DNA of 64,000 nt from positions 62,001-126,000 of the forward strand of contig NZ_LQPI01000032.1 in NCBI RefSeq assembly GCF_002101775.1, given 5' to 3'. This DNA comes from Mycolicibacter nonchromogenicus (GTDB lineage: Bacteria > Actinomycetota > Actinomycetes > Mycobacteriales > Mycobacteriaceae). The position numbers and the translations under genes were made by a program. Below the pieces are notes generated by a model. It did no database searches. It worked only from the letters and a program-made list of their open reading frames with translations, and had not been told where the DNA came from. Shown here piece after piece: positions 10,082 through 20,300 of this stretch; position 1 is the first letter of the stretch; every line of letters starts with the position of its first letter.

Positions 10082-11083
10082 TTGAGCGAGATTCGCCATC
10101 CTGCGGGAACCCGAGCGATCGGCCTGCTCGGCGTCGGCGCTGCTCGCCCGGCGCGGGTGGTCACCAACGACGAGATCTGCCTGCGCATCGACTCCTCCGA
10201 CGAATGGATCCAATCCCGCACCGGAATCAAGACGCGCCGGTTTGCCGAGGCGACCGACACGGTGGCGAGCCTGGCCATCGAGGCCGGTCGCACCGCCTTG
10301 TCGCAGGCCGGACTCGACGGATCCGGGGTGGACGCGGTGATCGTCGCGACCAGTACCAACTTCCGCCAGACCCCGTCGTGCGCGCCGGCCGTCGCGGTCG
10401 CCCTCGGCGCGCGGGGCGTGCCCGCCTTCGATGTGGCCTCTGGATGCGCGGGATTCGGCTACGCCCTGGGGGTGGCCGCCGACCTGCTGCGCGGCCGGAC
10501 CATCAACACCGCATTGGTCATCGGTTCTGAGGTGCTCTCCCCGACGATCGACATGACGGACCGCTCGAACTGCTTCATCTTCGGCGACGGAGCCGGCGCG
10601 GTGGTGGTGGGGGAGACGCCGGCGCAGGGCATCGGCTCGACTGTCTGGGGCAGTGACGGTGCGAACTGTGAGGCGATACGCCAAGACATCGACTGGATCA
10701 GCTATACCGAAAACCCGGACGGTCCACGTCCCTTCCTGCGCATGGACGGCGGCACGGTATTCCGTTGGGCGGCTTACGAGATGAGCGACGTCGGGAGACG
10801 GGCCATCGCGGCAGCCGGGTTGCAACCCCACGATATCGACGTGTTCATTCCGCACCAGGCCAACAGCCGGATCAACGCACTGATCGCCAAGAGCCTTGAG
10901 TTGCGCTCCGACGTCGTCGTCGCCAACGATATCGAGAACAGCGGCAACACCTCCGCGGCATCCATCCCGCTGGCGATGGAGCAACTGCTGTCGGCCGGGA
11001 GCGCCAAGTCCGGTCAGCTCGCCCTGCTGCTGGGCTACGGGTCGGGTCTGAGCTACGCGGCCAGCGTCGTCGTCCTGCCCTGA
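10082..11083 (+). CDS. fabH: Beta-ketoacyl-ACP synthase III (FabH type)
   Basis: 333 aa from TTG 10082. This start gives an N-terminus that aligns with M. tuberculosis FabH (MTEI...) and puts the catalytic triad at Cys122 (SGCAGFG), His258 (PHQANSRIN) and Asn289 ([10 protein letters not shown]), the same numbers as in that protein. FabH condenses a long acyl-CoA with malonyl-AcpM, linking FAS I to the FAS II mycolate pathway. M. tuberculosis fabH (Rv0533c) lies elsewhere, about 110 genes away, so this may be a relocated fabH or a paralogue. An upstream in-frame GTG (10055) would add nine residues and is less likely. The 273-base gap to the divergent monooxygenase holds its promoter but no gene that I can support. 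Confidence 0.88.
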   Translation: MSEIRHPAGTRAIGLLGVGAARPARVVTNDEICLRIDSSDEWIQSRTGIKTRRFAEATDTVASLAIEAGRTALSQAGLDGSGVDAVIVATSTNFRQTPSCAPAVAVALGARGVPAFDVASGCAGFGYALGVAADLLRGRTINTALVIGSEVLSPTIDMTDRSNCFIFGDGAGAVVVGETPAQGIGSTVWGSDGANCEAIRQDIDWISYTENPDGPRPFLRMDGGTVFRWAAYEMSDVGRRAIAAAGLQPHDIDVFIPHQANSRINALIAKSLELRSDVVVANDIENSGNTSAASIPLAMEQLLSAGSAKSGQLALLLGYGSGLSYAASVVVLP

Positions 11084-11093
11084 TCTGCGGGAC

Positions 11094-11711
11094 TCAGCCC
11101 AGCAGCCGCAACGCCGCGTCGACGGCCAGCGCCGGCACATCCAGCGTCTTCGATGCCAGATCGTGGCGGGCGCCGGTGATCTCGACGACCTCATGGGGCG
11201 CGGGAATCAGCGCGGCTGCAGCACGAATCTCAGCACCGGTGCCGAAGCTGTCGGAGCTGCCGTGCGTGAACACCGTCGGCACACCGATCTGGGGCAGGTG
11301 CTCGGTGCGGATGCGCTCGGGCTTTCCCGGCGGATGCAGCGGATAGGAGAACAGCGTCAGCAGGTCGACCGTTACGTCGCCGGCCGCCACCACCATCGAG
11401 GTCTGCCGCCCGCCGTACGAATGCCCGCCGATGATCAGCGGACCGCTGTCCAGGGCGCGGGCATACTCGATCGCCTCGGTGATGCCCTCACGGTCGCCGG
11501 CGCCCGACCCCGACGGTGGCCCCTTGGGGCGACGCCGGCGGAAGGGCAGGTCGTAGCGGATCGCCAGGAAGCCGCGACGCGCCCATTCGTCACAAAGACG
11601 TTGCAGCATCGGCGAATCACGATTGCCTCCGGCGCCGTGCGTCAGCAACACCACTCCGGCGGGGGCGCCGGCCGGACGGTGTTCGATGCCGGCTATCTCC
11701 TCCAGGCTCAC
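11094..11711 (-). CDS. Alpha/beta hydrolase (Rv0421c-like)
   Basis: 205 aa. The alpha/beta-hydrolase features are LLTHGAGGNRD (oxyanion loop), GGHSYGGRQ (nucleophile elbow with Ser), and a late Asp (SSDSFG) and His (GARHDLASK). It resembles the KANL3/Tex30 and dienelactone-hydrolase-like small hydrolases. The start is taken as GTG 11711, which overlaps the thiD stop as GTGA; the frame stays open for 26 codons further inside thiD. It is the last gene of the riboswitch-led thiC-thiD operon, but a role in thiamine metabolism is only inferred from position. Confidence 0.85.
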   Translation of the reverse strand: MSLEEIAGIEHRPAGAPAGVVLLTHGAGGNRDSPMLQRLCDEWARRGFLAIRYDLPFRRRRPKGPPSGSGAGDREGITEAIEYARALDSGPLIIGGHSYGGRQTSMVVAAGDVTVDLLTLFSYPLHPPGKPERIRTEHLPQIGVPTVFTHGSSDSFGTGAEIRAAAALIPAPHEVVEITGARHDLASKTLDVPALAVDAALRLLG

Positions 11712-12546
11712 GGGGCTGCGAGTCCCAGCCGGAACAGCGGCGAAACGGGGCCGTGGCCGTGGCCCAGCGGGTAGGCGGCACGCAGGCACTCGGTCACCCA
11801 GCGCTTGGCGAACGCCACCGCGTCCGGAACGCTGAACCCGTGGGCGAGAGCGGCCGCCGAGGCCGCGGCGAGCGTGTCACCTGCGCCGTGGTCGTCGCCC
11901 GTGGCCACCCGCGGCCCGGGGAACTCCAGAAAGTCCTTGCCGTCGTAGAGCAGATCTGGACTGTGCTCCGCCGAGGGCAGATGCCCGCCCTTGACCAGCG
12001 CCCACTGCGGTCCCAGCGCATGCAACGCGCGCGCGGCCGCACGTTGGGACTCGGCGTCGACCACGTCGATACCGACCAGGAGTCGCACTTCGTGCAGGTT
12101 CGGAGTCACCAGAGTCGCCAGTGGAAACAGGCTGTCGCGCAGTGCATCCAGCGCCGAAGTTGCCAGCAGTGCGTCGCCGTGCATGGATGCCGACACCGGG
12201 TCGACCACCAAGGGGACCGTCAATCCGAGATCGCGCCATGCCTCGGCCACCGCGGTGATGATCTGCGCCGACGCCAGCATTCCGGTCTTGGCCGCCTGGA
12301 TCCCGATATCGGGCACCACGGCGGCGATCTGGGCGGCGACGGTGTCGGCGGGAACCTCATGAAAGTGCTTGACTCCCATGGTGTTCTGCACCGTCACAGC
12401 GGTAACCGCGACGCAGGCGTGAACCCCGAGCAGCGCACACGTGCGCATGTCGGCCTGGATGCCGGCGCCGCCACCGGAGTCCGATCCGGCCACGGTGAGG
12501 ATGCGTACCGGTGTGGCCCGCGGCGGGGCCAGTGGCAGGAAATCCA

Positions 12547-12547
<1 letters not shown>
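11708..12547 (-). CDS. thiD: Hydroxymethylpyrimidine/phosphomethylpyrimidine kinase ThiD
   Basis: 279 aa ribokinase-fold kinase that phosphorylates HMP and HMP-P to HMP-PP, the pyrimidine substrate of ThiE. VAGSDSGGGAGIQAD near the N-terminus is the substrate-binding signature, KTGMLAS follows, and GDDHGAGDTLAAA holds the anion hole and catalytic Asp. GTG 12547 overlaps the thiC stop (TAGTG), so translation is coupled. The frame is open further upstream within thiC, but the coupled start gives a length close to the 265 aa of the M. tuberculosis enzyme. Confidence 0.95.
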
Positions 12548-14292
<1,745 letters not shown>

Positions 14293-14373
14293 TTTCTGCA
14301 CGGCTGATTCGTGCACTGCCACGCTATCGCAGCAGAGCGGCCGTTGTAAGGCACCGAGGCCGCCGGGCGCGAA

Positions 14374-14401
14374 TTAGGTAACCGATCGTTTGCTTAGCTA
14401 A
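14374..14401 (+). promoter_or_regulatory. Possible operator ahead of the MFS gene
   Basis: TTAGGTAAC (14374) and TTAGCTAAC (14394) are direct repeats 20 bases apart, two helical turns, and TTAGCTAA is itself a palindrome. They lie in an AT-rich island between the divergent thiC riboswitch and the exporter gene. This is the pattern of a regulator site, but no regulator gene is adjacent. Confidence 0.35.
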
Positions 14402-14434
14402 CATATTCGCCGGGGTAGAGGTCGCGGGAGGGTC

Positions 14435-16183
14435 ATGACGGTGCAGATGGAGCAGGCGGACGCCCAGGATCCGGGCGCTGTTGCCACCGATCGCCGTCGG
14501 CGACGCATCGGCCGCGACCACCCGCACTACAAGTGGGTCGCGCTGTCCAACACCACGCTCGGCATCCTGCTGGCCACCATCAACGGCTCGATCGTGCTGA
14601 TCTCGATGCCGGCGATCTTCCGGGGCATCGGCCTGAACCCGCTCGAACCGGCGAACGTCAGCTACCTGCTGTGGATGTTGATGGGCTATCTGCTGGTGTC
14701 GGCTGTGCTGGTGGTGTTCTTCGGCCGGCTCGGGGACATGTTCGGCAGGGTGCGCATCTACAACCTGGGCTTTGTGGTGTTCACCGTCGCGGCGATCGCG
14801 CTGTCGATCGATCCGTTCGACATGGGCCGCGGCGCCCAATGGCTGATCGCGTGGCGGGTGGTACAGGGCGTCGGCGGGGCGATGCTGATGGCGTCGTCCG
14901 CGGCGATCCTGACCGACGCCTTCCCGGCGAATCAGCGCGGCATGGCACTCGGCGTCAACCAGGTGGCCGCGGTCGCCGGGTCCTTCGTGGGCCTGTTGAT
15001 CGGCGGCGCGCTGGCGGAGTGGGACTGGCGGGCGGTGTTTTGGGTGGGGGTGCCGATCGGTGTGCTGGGCACCGTCTGGTCGATGCGCTCGCTGCGGGAA
15101 CTCGGTGAGCGGGCGCCGGCGAAGCTGGACTGGGCGGGTACCGCGGCGCTCGGGCTGGGCCTGACCGTGGTGTTGACCGCCATCACCTACAGCATTCAGC
15201 CGCATGGATCGTCGCCCACCAGCTGGACCAGTCCGGCCGTCCTGGGTTCGTTGGGACTCGGAGCGGCACTGCTGGTGCTGTTCTGCCTCATCGAGCTACG
15301 GGTTGCCGCGCCGCTGCTCGACGTGCGGCTTTTTGCGATTCCGGCGTTCGGGTTGGCCAACGCGGCCGGGCTGCTGTCGGCGATCGGGCGCGGCGGTCTG
15401 CAGTTCATGCTGATCATCTGGTTGCAGGGCATCTGGCTCCCGCTGCACGGCTACAGCTACGAATCGACGCCGTTGTGGGCGGGTATCTATCTGCTGCCGC
15501 TGACGGCGGGGTTCCTGTTGGCCGGTCCGGTGGCCGGGACACTGTCGGACCGCCGCGGCGCCCGTCCGTACACGGTCGGCGGCATGCTGCTGATGGCGGC
15601 GACCTTCATCGGGCTGGTGCTGCTGCCGGTGAACTTCGACTACTGGATGTTCGCTGTGCTGGTGTTCCTCAACGGCCTGGGTGGGGGGATCTTCACCGCG
15701 CCCAACAGTGCCGTGATCATGTCCAGCGTCCCGGCCGACCAGCGTGGCGCGGCCTCGGGGGTGCGGGCGACGTTCTTCAACGCCGGCACGTCACTGTCGA
15801 TCGGAATCTTCTTCTCGCTGATGGTGATTGGACTGGCCAACACGCTGCCGGAGGCTCTGGGCGCCGGGTTGCAGCAGGAGGGTGTCGCTGCCGGTGTGGC
15901 CGATGAGGTGGCCAACACCCCGCCGGTGGGCAGCCTGTTCGCGGCGTTTTTGGGCTACAACCCGATCGCCGAACTCTTGGCGCCGTCGGGAGCGCTGGAC
16001 GCACCCGGGGTCAATGCCGAGGCGCTGACCGGGCACAGCTTCTTCCCGCAGCTGATCTCTGGACCGTTCCATACCGGACTCGCGGTGGTCTTTGCCGCCG
16101 CCGCGGCGATGATGCTGCTCGGAGCCCTCGCGTCGTGGCGTACACCGGGGCGCTATGCGGTCGAGCCGCTGAACACGGACTAG
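14435..16183 (+). CDS. MFS exporter, 14-TM DHA2 (EmrB/QacA) type
   Basis: 582 aa membrane protein. About 14 hydrophobic segments can be counted. Motif A is [11 protein letters not shown] between TM2 and TM3, and the second half has [11 protein letters not shown] at the equivalent place. [14 protein letters not shown] followed by [12 protein letters not shown] is the TM4-TM5 region of the DHA2 drug:H+ antiporters. The N-terminal 45 residues are charged and cytosolic. GGGAGGGTC precedes the ATG at 14435. It probably exports a drug or lipophilic compound by proton exchange; the substrate cannot be predicted. No partner gene is adjacent. Confidence 0.9.
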   Translation: MTVQMEQADAQDPGAVATDRRRRRIGRDHPHYKWVALSNTTLGILLATINGSIVLISMPAIFRGIGLNPLEPANVSYLLWMLMGYLLVSAVLVVFFGRLGDMFGRVRIYNLGFVVFTVAAIALSIDPFDMGRGAQWLIAWRVVQGVGGAMLMASSAAILTDAFPANQRGMALGVNQVAAVAGSFVGLLIGGALAEWDWRAVFWVGVPIGVLGTVWSMRSLRELGERAPAKLDWAGTAALGLGLTVVLTAITYSIQPHGSSPTSWTSPAVLGSLGLGAALLVLFCLIELRVAAPLLDVRLFAIPAFGLANAAGLLSAIGRGGLQFMLIIWLQGIWLPLHGYSYESTPLWAGIYLLPLTAGFLLAGPVAGTLSDRRGARPYTVGGMLLMAATFIGLVLLPVNFDYWMFAVLVFLNGLGGGIFTAPNSAVIMSSVPADQRGAASGVRATFFNAGTSLSIGIFFSLMVIGLANTLPEALGAGLQQEGVAAGVADEVANTPPVGSLFAAFLGYNPIAELLAPSGALDAPGVNAEALTGHSFFPQLISGPFHTGLAVVFAAAAAMMLLGALASWRTPGRYAVEPLNTD

Positions 16184-16436
16184 GACGGCGTGACGGCCCG
16201 CTCCCGACCTGCTGTGGCGCCTGCGCGGATGGTCACTGCGGCACCGTCTGTCGGCATTGCTGATTCCGTCGCGGAACTGGGTCGTCAGAGTCTCGTTCTG
16301 GTACCAAAGTGACTGATGTGACAATGCGTACGCAAGGGGTTTGGGCGCATCGCTGCACGTCAGAGGCCCTCGACACGCCCGGTTGGGGTGGAGTTGACCG
16401 CGCCCAGTCGGTAGTGCACTATGGACCGTGCAAGCA
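16184..16436. other. Intergenic region with a candidate promoter for the M-box RNA
   Basis: No gene is supported here. TTGACC (16394-16399), a 17-base spacer and CACTAT (16417-16422) make a plausible sigma-70-type promoter. Its start point would fall near 16430, just in front of the M-box aptamer. The -10 box is a weak match, so this is only a candidate. Confidence 0.35.
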
Positions 16437-16548
16437 CCTCGTTAGGTGAGGCGTCTGCACGGACATAGGCCACTGACCCCGAACGTCGAAAGACGCCCCG
16501 GGTCAGGACAGCTCTTCCCGGCTTAAGGGTTGAGCCCAAGTGGCTTCC
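16437..16548 (+). ncRNA. M-box (ykoK) magnesium riboswitch
   Basis: The stretch contains, in order, CTCGTTAGGTGAGGC, GGACATAGGCCACTG, CCCGAACGTCGAAAGACGCC, GGGTCAGGACAG, a variable hairpin CGGCTTAAGGGTTGAGCC and AAGTGGCTTC. These are the conserved blocks of the Mg2+-sensing M-box first seen ahead of Bacillus mgtE (GUUAGGUGAGGC...ACGUCGAAAGACGCC...GGGUCA). Mycobacteria are known to carry M-boxes, for example ahead of Rv1535 and PE20 in M. tuberculosis. Here the RNA leads into two small ORFs and not into a recognised transporter. The P-type ATPase nearby is on the other strand. Confidence 0.9.
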
Positions 16549-16622
16549 CGATTTGGGACACGCCGTGCAGTGCCAAAACTCTGACGAGAGGGGTGCGGTA
16601 TTCCGACGGTCGTCGGAGCTGC

Positions 16623-16680
16623 CCTCCTACGCATGCGGTGAAAACCGGCGCGCCGTTGCGCGCCCGCGACCGAGAGGAGG
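16623..16680 (+). promoter_or_regulatory. Possible expression platform of the M-box leader
   Basis: CCTCCT (16623-16628) is fully complementary to the Shine-Dalgarno AGGAGG (16675-16680) of the first small ORF. Between them GGCGCG-CCGTTG-CGCGCC (16647-16664) forms a perfect 6-bp hairpin. An upstream GAGGG (16588-16592) could pair instead with CCCTC (16622-16626). The alternatives would allow translational control, but this is folding by eye. Confidence 0.4.
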
Positions 16681-16690
16681 TGTGGGACGA

Positions 16691-16771
16691 ATGAGTTCCG
16701 GTGATAGTCCGAGCCGATATCTGACGTCTGTTCCGTCCCCATCCGAACGGTCGCATACCGCCTCCAGCTGA
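16691..16771 (+). CDS. 26-aa small ORF behind the M-box
   Basis: The ORF begins at ATG 16691 behind AGGAGG (16675-16680), ten bases upstream, and ends at TGA 16771. The 26 residues are rich in Ser and Pro with no membrane segment or known motif. It may be a leader peptide coupled to the next ORF or the first product of the riboswitch transcript. The frame is open upstream to 16553, but that part overlaps the leader structure. The only support is the strong ribosome-binding site and its position. Confidence 0.4.
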   Translation: MSSGDSPSRYLTSVPSPSERSHTASS

Positions 16772-16829
16772 GCCACGACTCCGGTCGCCAGCTGAGCGCG
16801 TAGCGCCGTGACGCGACTAGGAGGCCATC

Positions 16830-17039
16830 ATGGTTGCAATCGCTTACACCGACATCACGGCTCCGGCCCCGCGCGACATCCGCACCGCGAAGAAGCTGGA
16901 CCACCGTCCTGCTGCTGCCGCTCCGGCCGCGCCTGCCTCGGACCCGGTGGTCGACATGACCACTCGGCTGCTCAGCGGACCGCTGCACCAGATGTACGCA
17001 TTCCTGTGGCGCGTCGGAGTGCTGACCGTCGACAACTGA
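16830..17039 (+). CDS. 69-aa protein controlled by the M-box leader
   Basis: ATG 16830 stands five bases behind a perfect AGGAGG (16819-16824), the best ribosome-binding site in the region. The product starts MVAIAYTDITAPAPRD, has an Ala/Pro-rich middle and ends in a hydrophobic/aromatic stretch, HQMYAFLWRVGVLTVDN. I do not recognise a domain. M. tuberculosis Rv1535 is a small unknown protein of similar size behind an M-box, so this may be its relative; I could not compare them. A role under magnesium shortage is inferred from the riboswitch. Confidence 0.68.
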   Translation: MVAIAYTDITAPAPRDIRTAKKLDHRPAAAAPAAPASDPVVDMTTRLLSGPLHQMYAFLWRVGVLTVDN

Positions 17040-17062
17040 AGCCCGCCGGGGCTAGACCTCTT

Positions 17063-17335
17063 CTAGACCTCTTCTAGGGCCTCGCCGAGTTGTTCGAGCA
17101 CCTCGCTGCGGTGGTTGCTGGCCAGGATGTGGCCGGCAGCCACCGCCACGGCCACTGGCCAGTCGATGATCTCGAAAGCCGCCAGCAGTGCCAATCCGCC
17201 GTAATAGGCCAATTGCTCAGGCCGCGGCACCGTCACCTTGCCGACCAGCGGCAATTGCACAGCGAATCCCTCGGCCTCGCGAATGTGGGCTACGGCCTCT
17301 CGCTGGGATGCGCTGCGCCGCGGCTTGTCCGCCAT
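17063..17335 (-). CDS. Conserved 90-aa protein (Rv0424c-like)
   Basis: 90 aa, with a basic N-terminus (MADKPRRSASQREAVAHI), a central segment LVGKVTVPRPEQLAYYGGLA and a hydrophobic run ALLAAFEIIDWPVAVAVAAG, probably one membrane-spanning helix. It ends with an acidic tail. The start overlaps the ctpH stop as TAATG, so it is translated with the P-type ATPase. Length (91 aa) and position match Rv0424c of M. tuberculosis. The function is unknown; an accessory role to the ATPase is suggested only by coupling. Confidence 0.85.
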   Translation of the reverse strand: MADKPRRSASQREAVAHIREAEGFAVQLPLVGKVTVPRPEQLAYYGGLALLAAFEIIDWPVAVAVAAGHILASNHRSEVLEQLGEALEEV

Positions 17336-20300
17336 TATGAACCTCCTGGTGGCGACGGGTCGCCGGATGATCGAGCCGCGACAGTTCCGCGGCGAGAGTC
17401 GGTGTCCTCATTGTGCACAAGCCGCAGCCGCGGCGCGGGCTGACCGTCCGATGACGCCTGCGGGCGGTCGGGCCGGCGCGGCCCGGGAACGATGAACTCT
17501 TTCGGCTGAGCCGCATGGTCCTGCGCCTTCGACAGCAGTCGAGGCACCACCGCTGCGCCGGCAGTGGCCACCGTCGCCGTACCCAGAGCCTGCGCCCAGC
17601 CCAACGGTCCGATCGGGGTGCAGCCCAGCAGCTGGCTGATACCGGGGATGGTGATCAACGTCCCCATCACACCCAGTGAACCGACTGCGGTCGCCACCAC
17701 CAGCGGATCCCGCGAGTCCAGCAGGGTCTGCCCCAGCTGCGTGGCGACCAGCGACACCAACGCCACCGTCGATGCCCGCTGCTGTCGTCCGGTGAGCGAA
17801 GCCAGCCCCCAGGCGCCTACGGCGGCCGAGGCCGTCGTCACCCCGCGCACGGCCACCGTGCGCCACAGCGCGCGCTCGTCGGGGCCGTGCCCGGCGCCGG
17901 CGGCGGCCTGCTCGTTGAGCGAACTGACCGCCAACGCGGTGGCCGGCAGTGCGTCGGTCAGCATGTTGACCAGCAGCAGCTGGCGCGCGTTGAGCGGCGA
18001 GCTGCCGGTCAGCGCGCTCCCGATGATCGCGAATGCCACCTCGCCGGCGTTGCCGCCCAACAGTACCGCCACCGCCGCCTGCACCCGCTGCCACAGCTCG
18101 CGGCCTTCGTCCAGCGCGTCAAGAAGGGTGTCGATCCGCTCGTCGAGCAACACCACGTCGGCGGCGGTGCTGGCCGCCTCACTGCCGTGCGCGACCACCG
18201 CGATCCCGACGGTGGCCGCCCGGATCGCCGCGGCGTCGTTGGCCCCATCGCCGACCATGGCCGACACCTTGCCGGTGCGCTCCAGAGTCTGGACGATCTG
18301 CACCTTGTTCTCCGGAGACATCCGGGCGAACACCACCCGCTCGGCCACTGCACGCTCTTGGCCCTTGCGGGACAGCGCATCCCACTGCGCCCCGCTGATC
18401 ACCTGATCGCTGTCGACCTCCAGGCCCAGTTCCCGGGCGATCGCGGTGGCGGTCAGCGGGTGGTCGCCGGTGATAAGCAGCGCGGGGATCCGGCGACGCT
18501 TGAGGTCGGCCAGCAGCTCGGCGGCCTCGTCGCGCGGGGTGTCGGACAACCCGAGCAGACCCACGAATGCCAGTCCCTCACGGCAGTATTCGGCGATCTC
18601 CTCGGGTTCGGGGTCGTCGCCGAGCGCTGCCAGTTGTTCGGGAGTCAGTTCCCGGCGGGCCACCGCGATCACCCGTAGGCCGTTGCCGGCCAAGGCGGCC
18701 ACCGACTTCTTGATGTCCGGGCCGGACCCGGTGCACGCCAACACCATTTCCGGGGCGCCCTTGAGAGTCAGTTCGGTACCCCGGATCGAGGCCGAGTACG
18801 GACGCCCGGAGCGGAACGGCAGATGCGCGGCAAGCCCGGGCGGTGCCGATGCGCCGGCCGCGTCAGCGCCCTCCACGATGGCGGTGTCGGTGGCATGCAC
18901 CTGGGGGGCGCCGTTGGACACCGGGGCGGCGCTCGCAGCGACGCGCAGCACGTCTTGGTCGGTGAAACCCTCCGCCGGGTGCACCTGTGCCACCCGGAGC
19001 CGGTTCTTGCTCAGGGTGCCGGTCTTGTCGAAGCAGACCACGTCCACGCGGCCCAGGGCCTCCACCGAACGCGGCACCCGCACCAGCACGCCGGCCTTGG
19101 TCAACCGCCGGGCCGATGACTGCTGTGCCAGGGTGGCCACCAGCGGCAGCCCCTCGGGGATGGCTGCGACGCTGACCGCGATCCCGCTGGCCACCGCCTG
19201 ACGCAACCCGATCCGGCGGGCCATGCCCAGGCCGGTCACCAGCGCCCCGCCGGCCAGGCTGATCCGCCACGCCTTGCTGGTGAGCAGGCTCAGCTGATGC
19301 TGCAGACCGATCGCCGACTGATCGCCCGCCACCAGCTCGGCGGCCCGTCGCCCGTGCGTGTCGCCGCCGGTGGCGGTCACCAGCGCCACTGCGGTTCCGG
19401 TCACCACGGTGGTCCCGGCGTACACCATGCACTCGCGATCGGCCAGATCGGCACCGGGAGTGGCCTCCACCTGCTTGACCACCGTCAGTGACTCACCGGT
19501 CAGCGACGACTCGTCGACCTCCAGATCGATCGCTTCGATCAACCGGCCGTCAGCGGGCACCACCTCGTGGGCGCGCACCTCGATCACATCCCCGGCGAGC
19601 AGCTCCTCAGCCAGGACCTCACAGGTAGTGCCGTCGGGCAGTACTTTGCGGGCCGGGGGAATCTGGCCGCTCAACAGCACGCTGAGCCGGCGTTCGGCGA
19701 TGAGTCGCTGGGCGGCGGCCAACATGGCGTTGCCGCTCAACACCGAACCGACCAGAATCGCGTCGACGGGCGAACCCAGCACCGCGCTGGCCGCGGCTCC
19801 CAGCGCCAGCACCGGTGTGATCGGGTCGGACAGTTCACTGCGTACGGCCTGGGCGAACTGCCGCAGCAGTCTCGGTGGTGCAGTTGCGTGCGCCCCGCGG
19901 CGGGCCAGATCCACTGCGGCCAGCGCGGCAGCCGTGGCCGGTGCATGGGGGGTCGTGGTCGGCTCTTCCAGCTCCGGTGGCGGCAACACGGCCCGTACCT
20001 GGTCGACCGACATCGCGTGCCATTCGTGCACTGCCGCCGGCCGAGGCGCAGCGGCGTCCACGGCGCGGCGCGCCAGCCAGTACCCCGACAGTGCGCCGGC
20101 CGCCGCACCCGTGGTCACCGGCCCCGGTCCGCGGCCGCGTACCCCGGGCAGCATCAGCAGCGAGCCCAATGCTGTAGCGCCGATGGCGATCTCGACTCCC
20201 CGGTGGCTGGCGGAGCGGGCGGCGGGCAGGGCGTGCAGCACCCGCCACGCCGCAGCCAGGTCGGTCAGCAGGACGTCGGCGCACCATGGCGGGACGCCCT

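Noticed and set aside
16503..16988. A 161-aa reverse open frame over the M-box leader and small ORFs
   Set aside because: It covers the conserved riboswitch and has no ribosome-binding site or domain.
17051..17076. Tandem CTAGACCTCTT repeat at the stop of the 90-aa gene
   Set aside because: Two short copies only; probably a minor slip event with no visible function.
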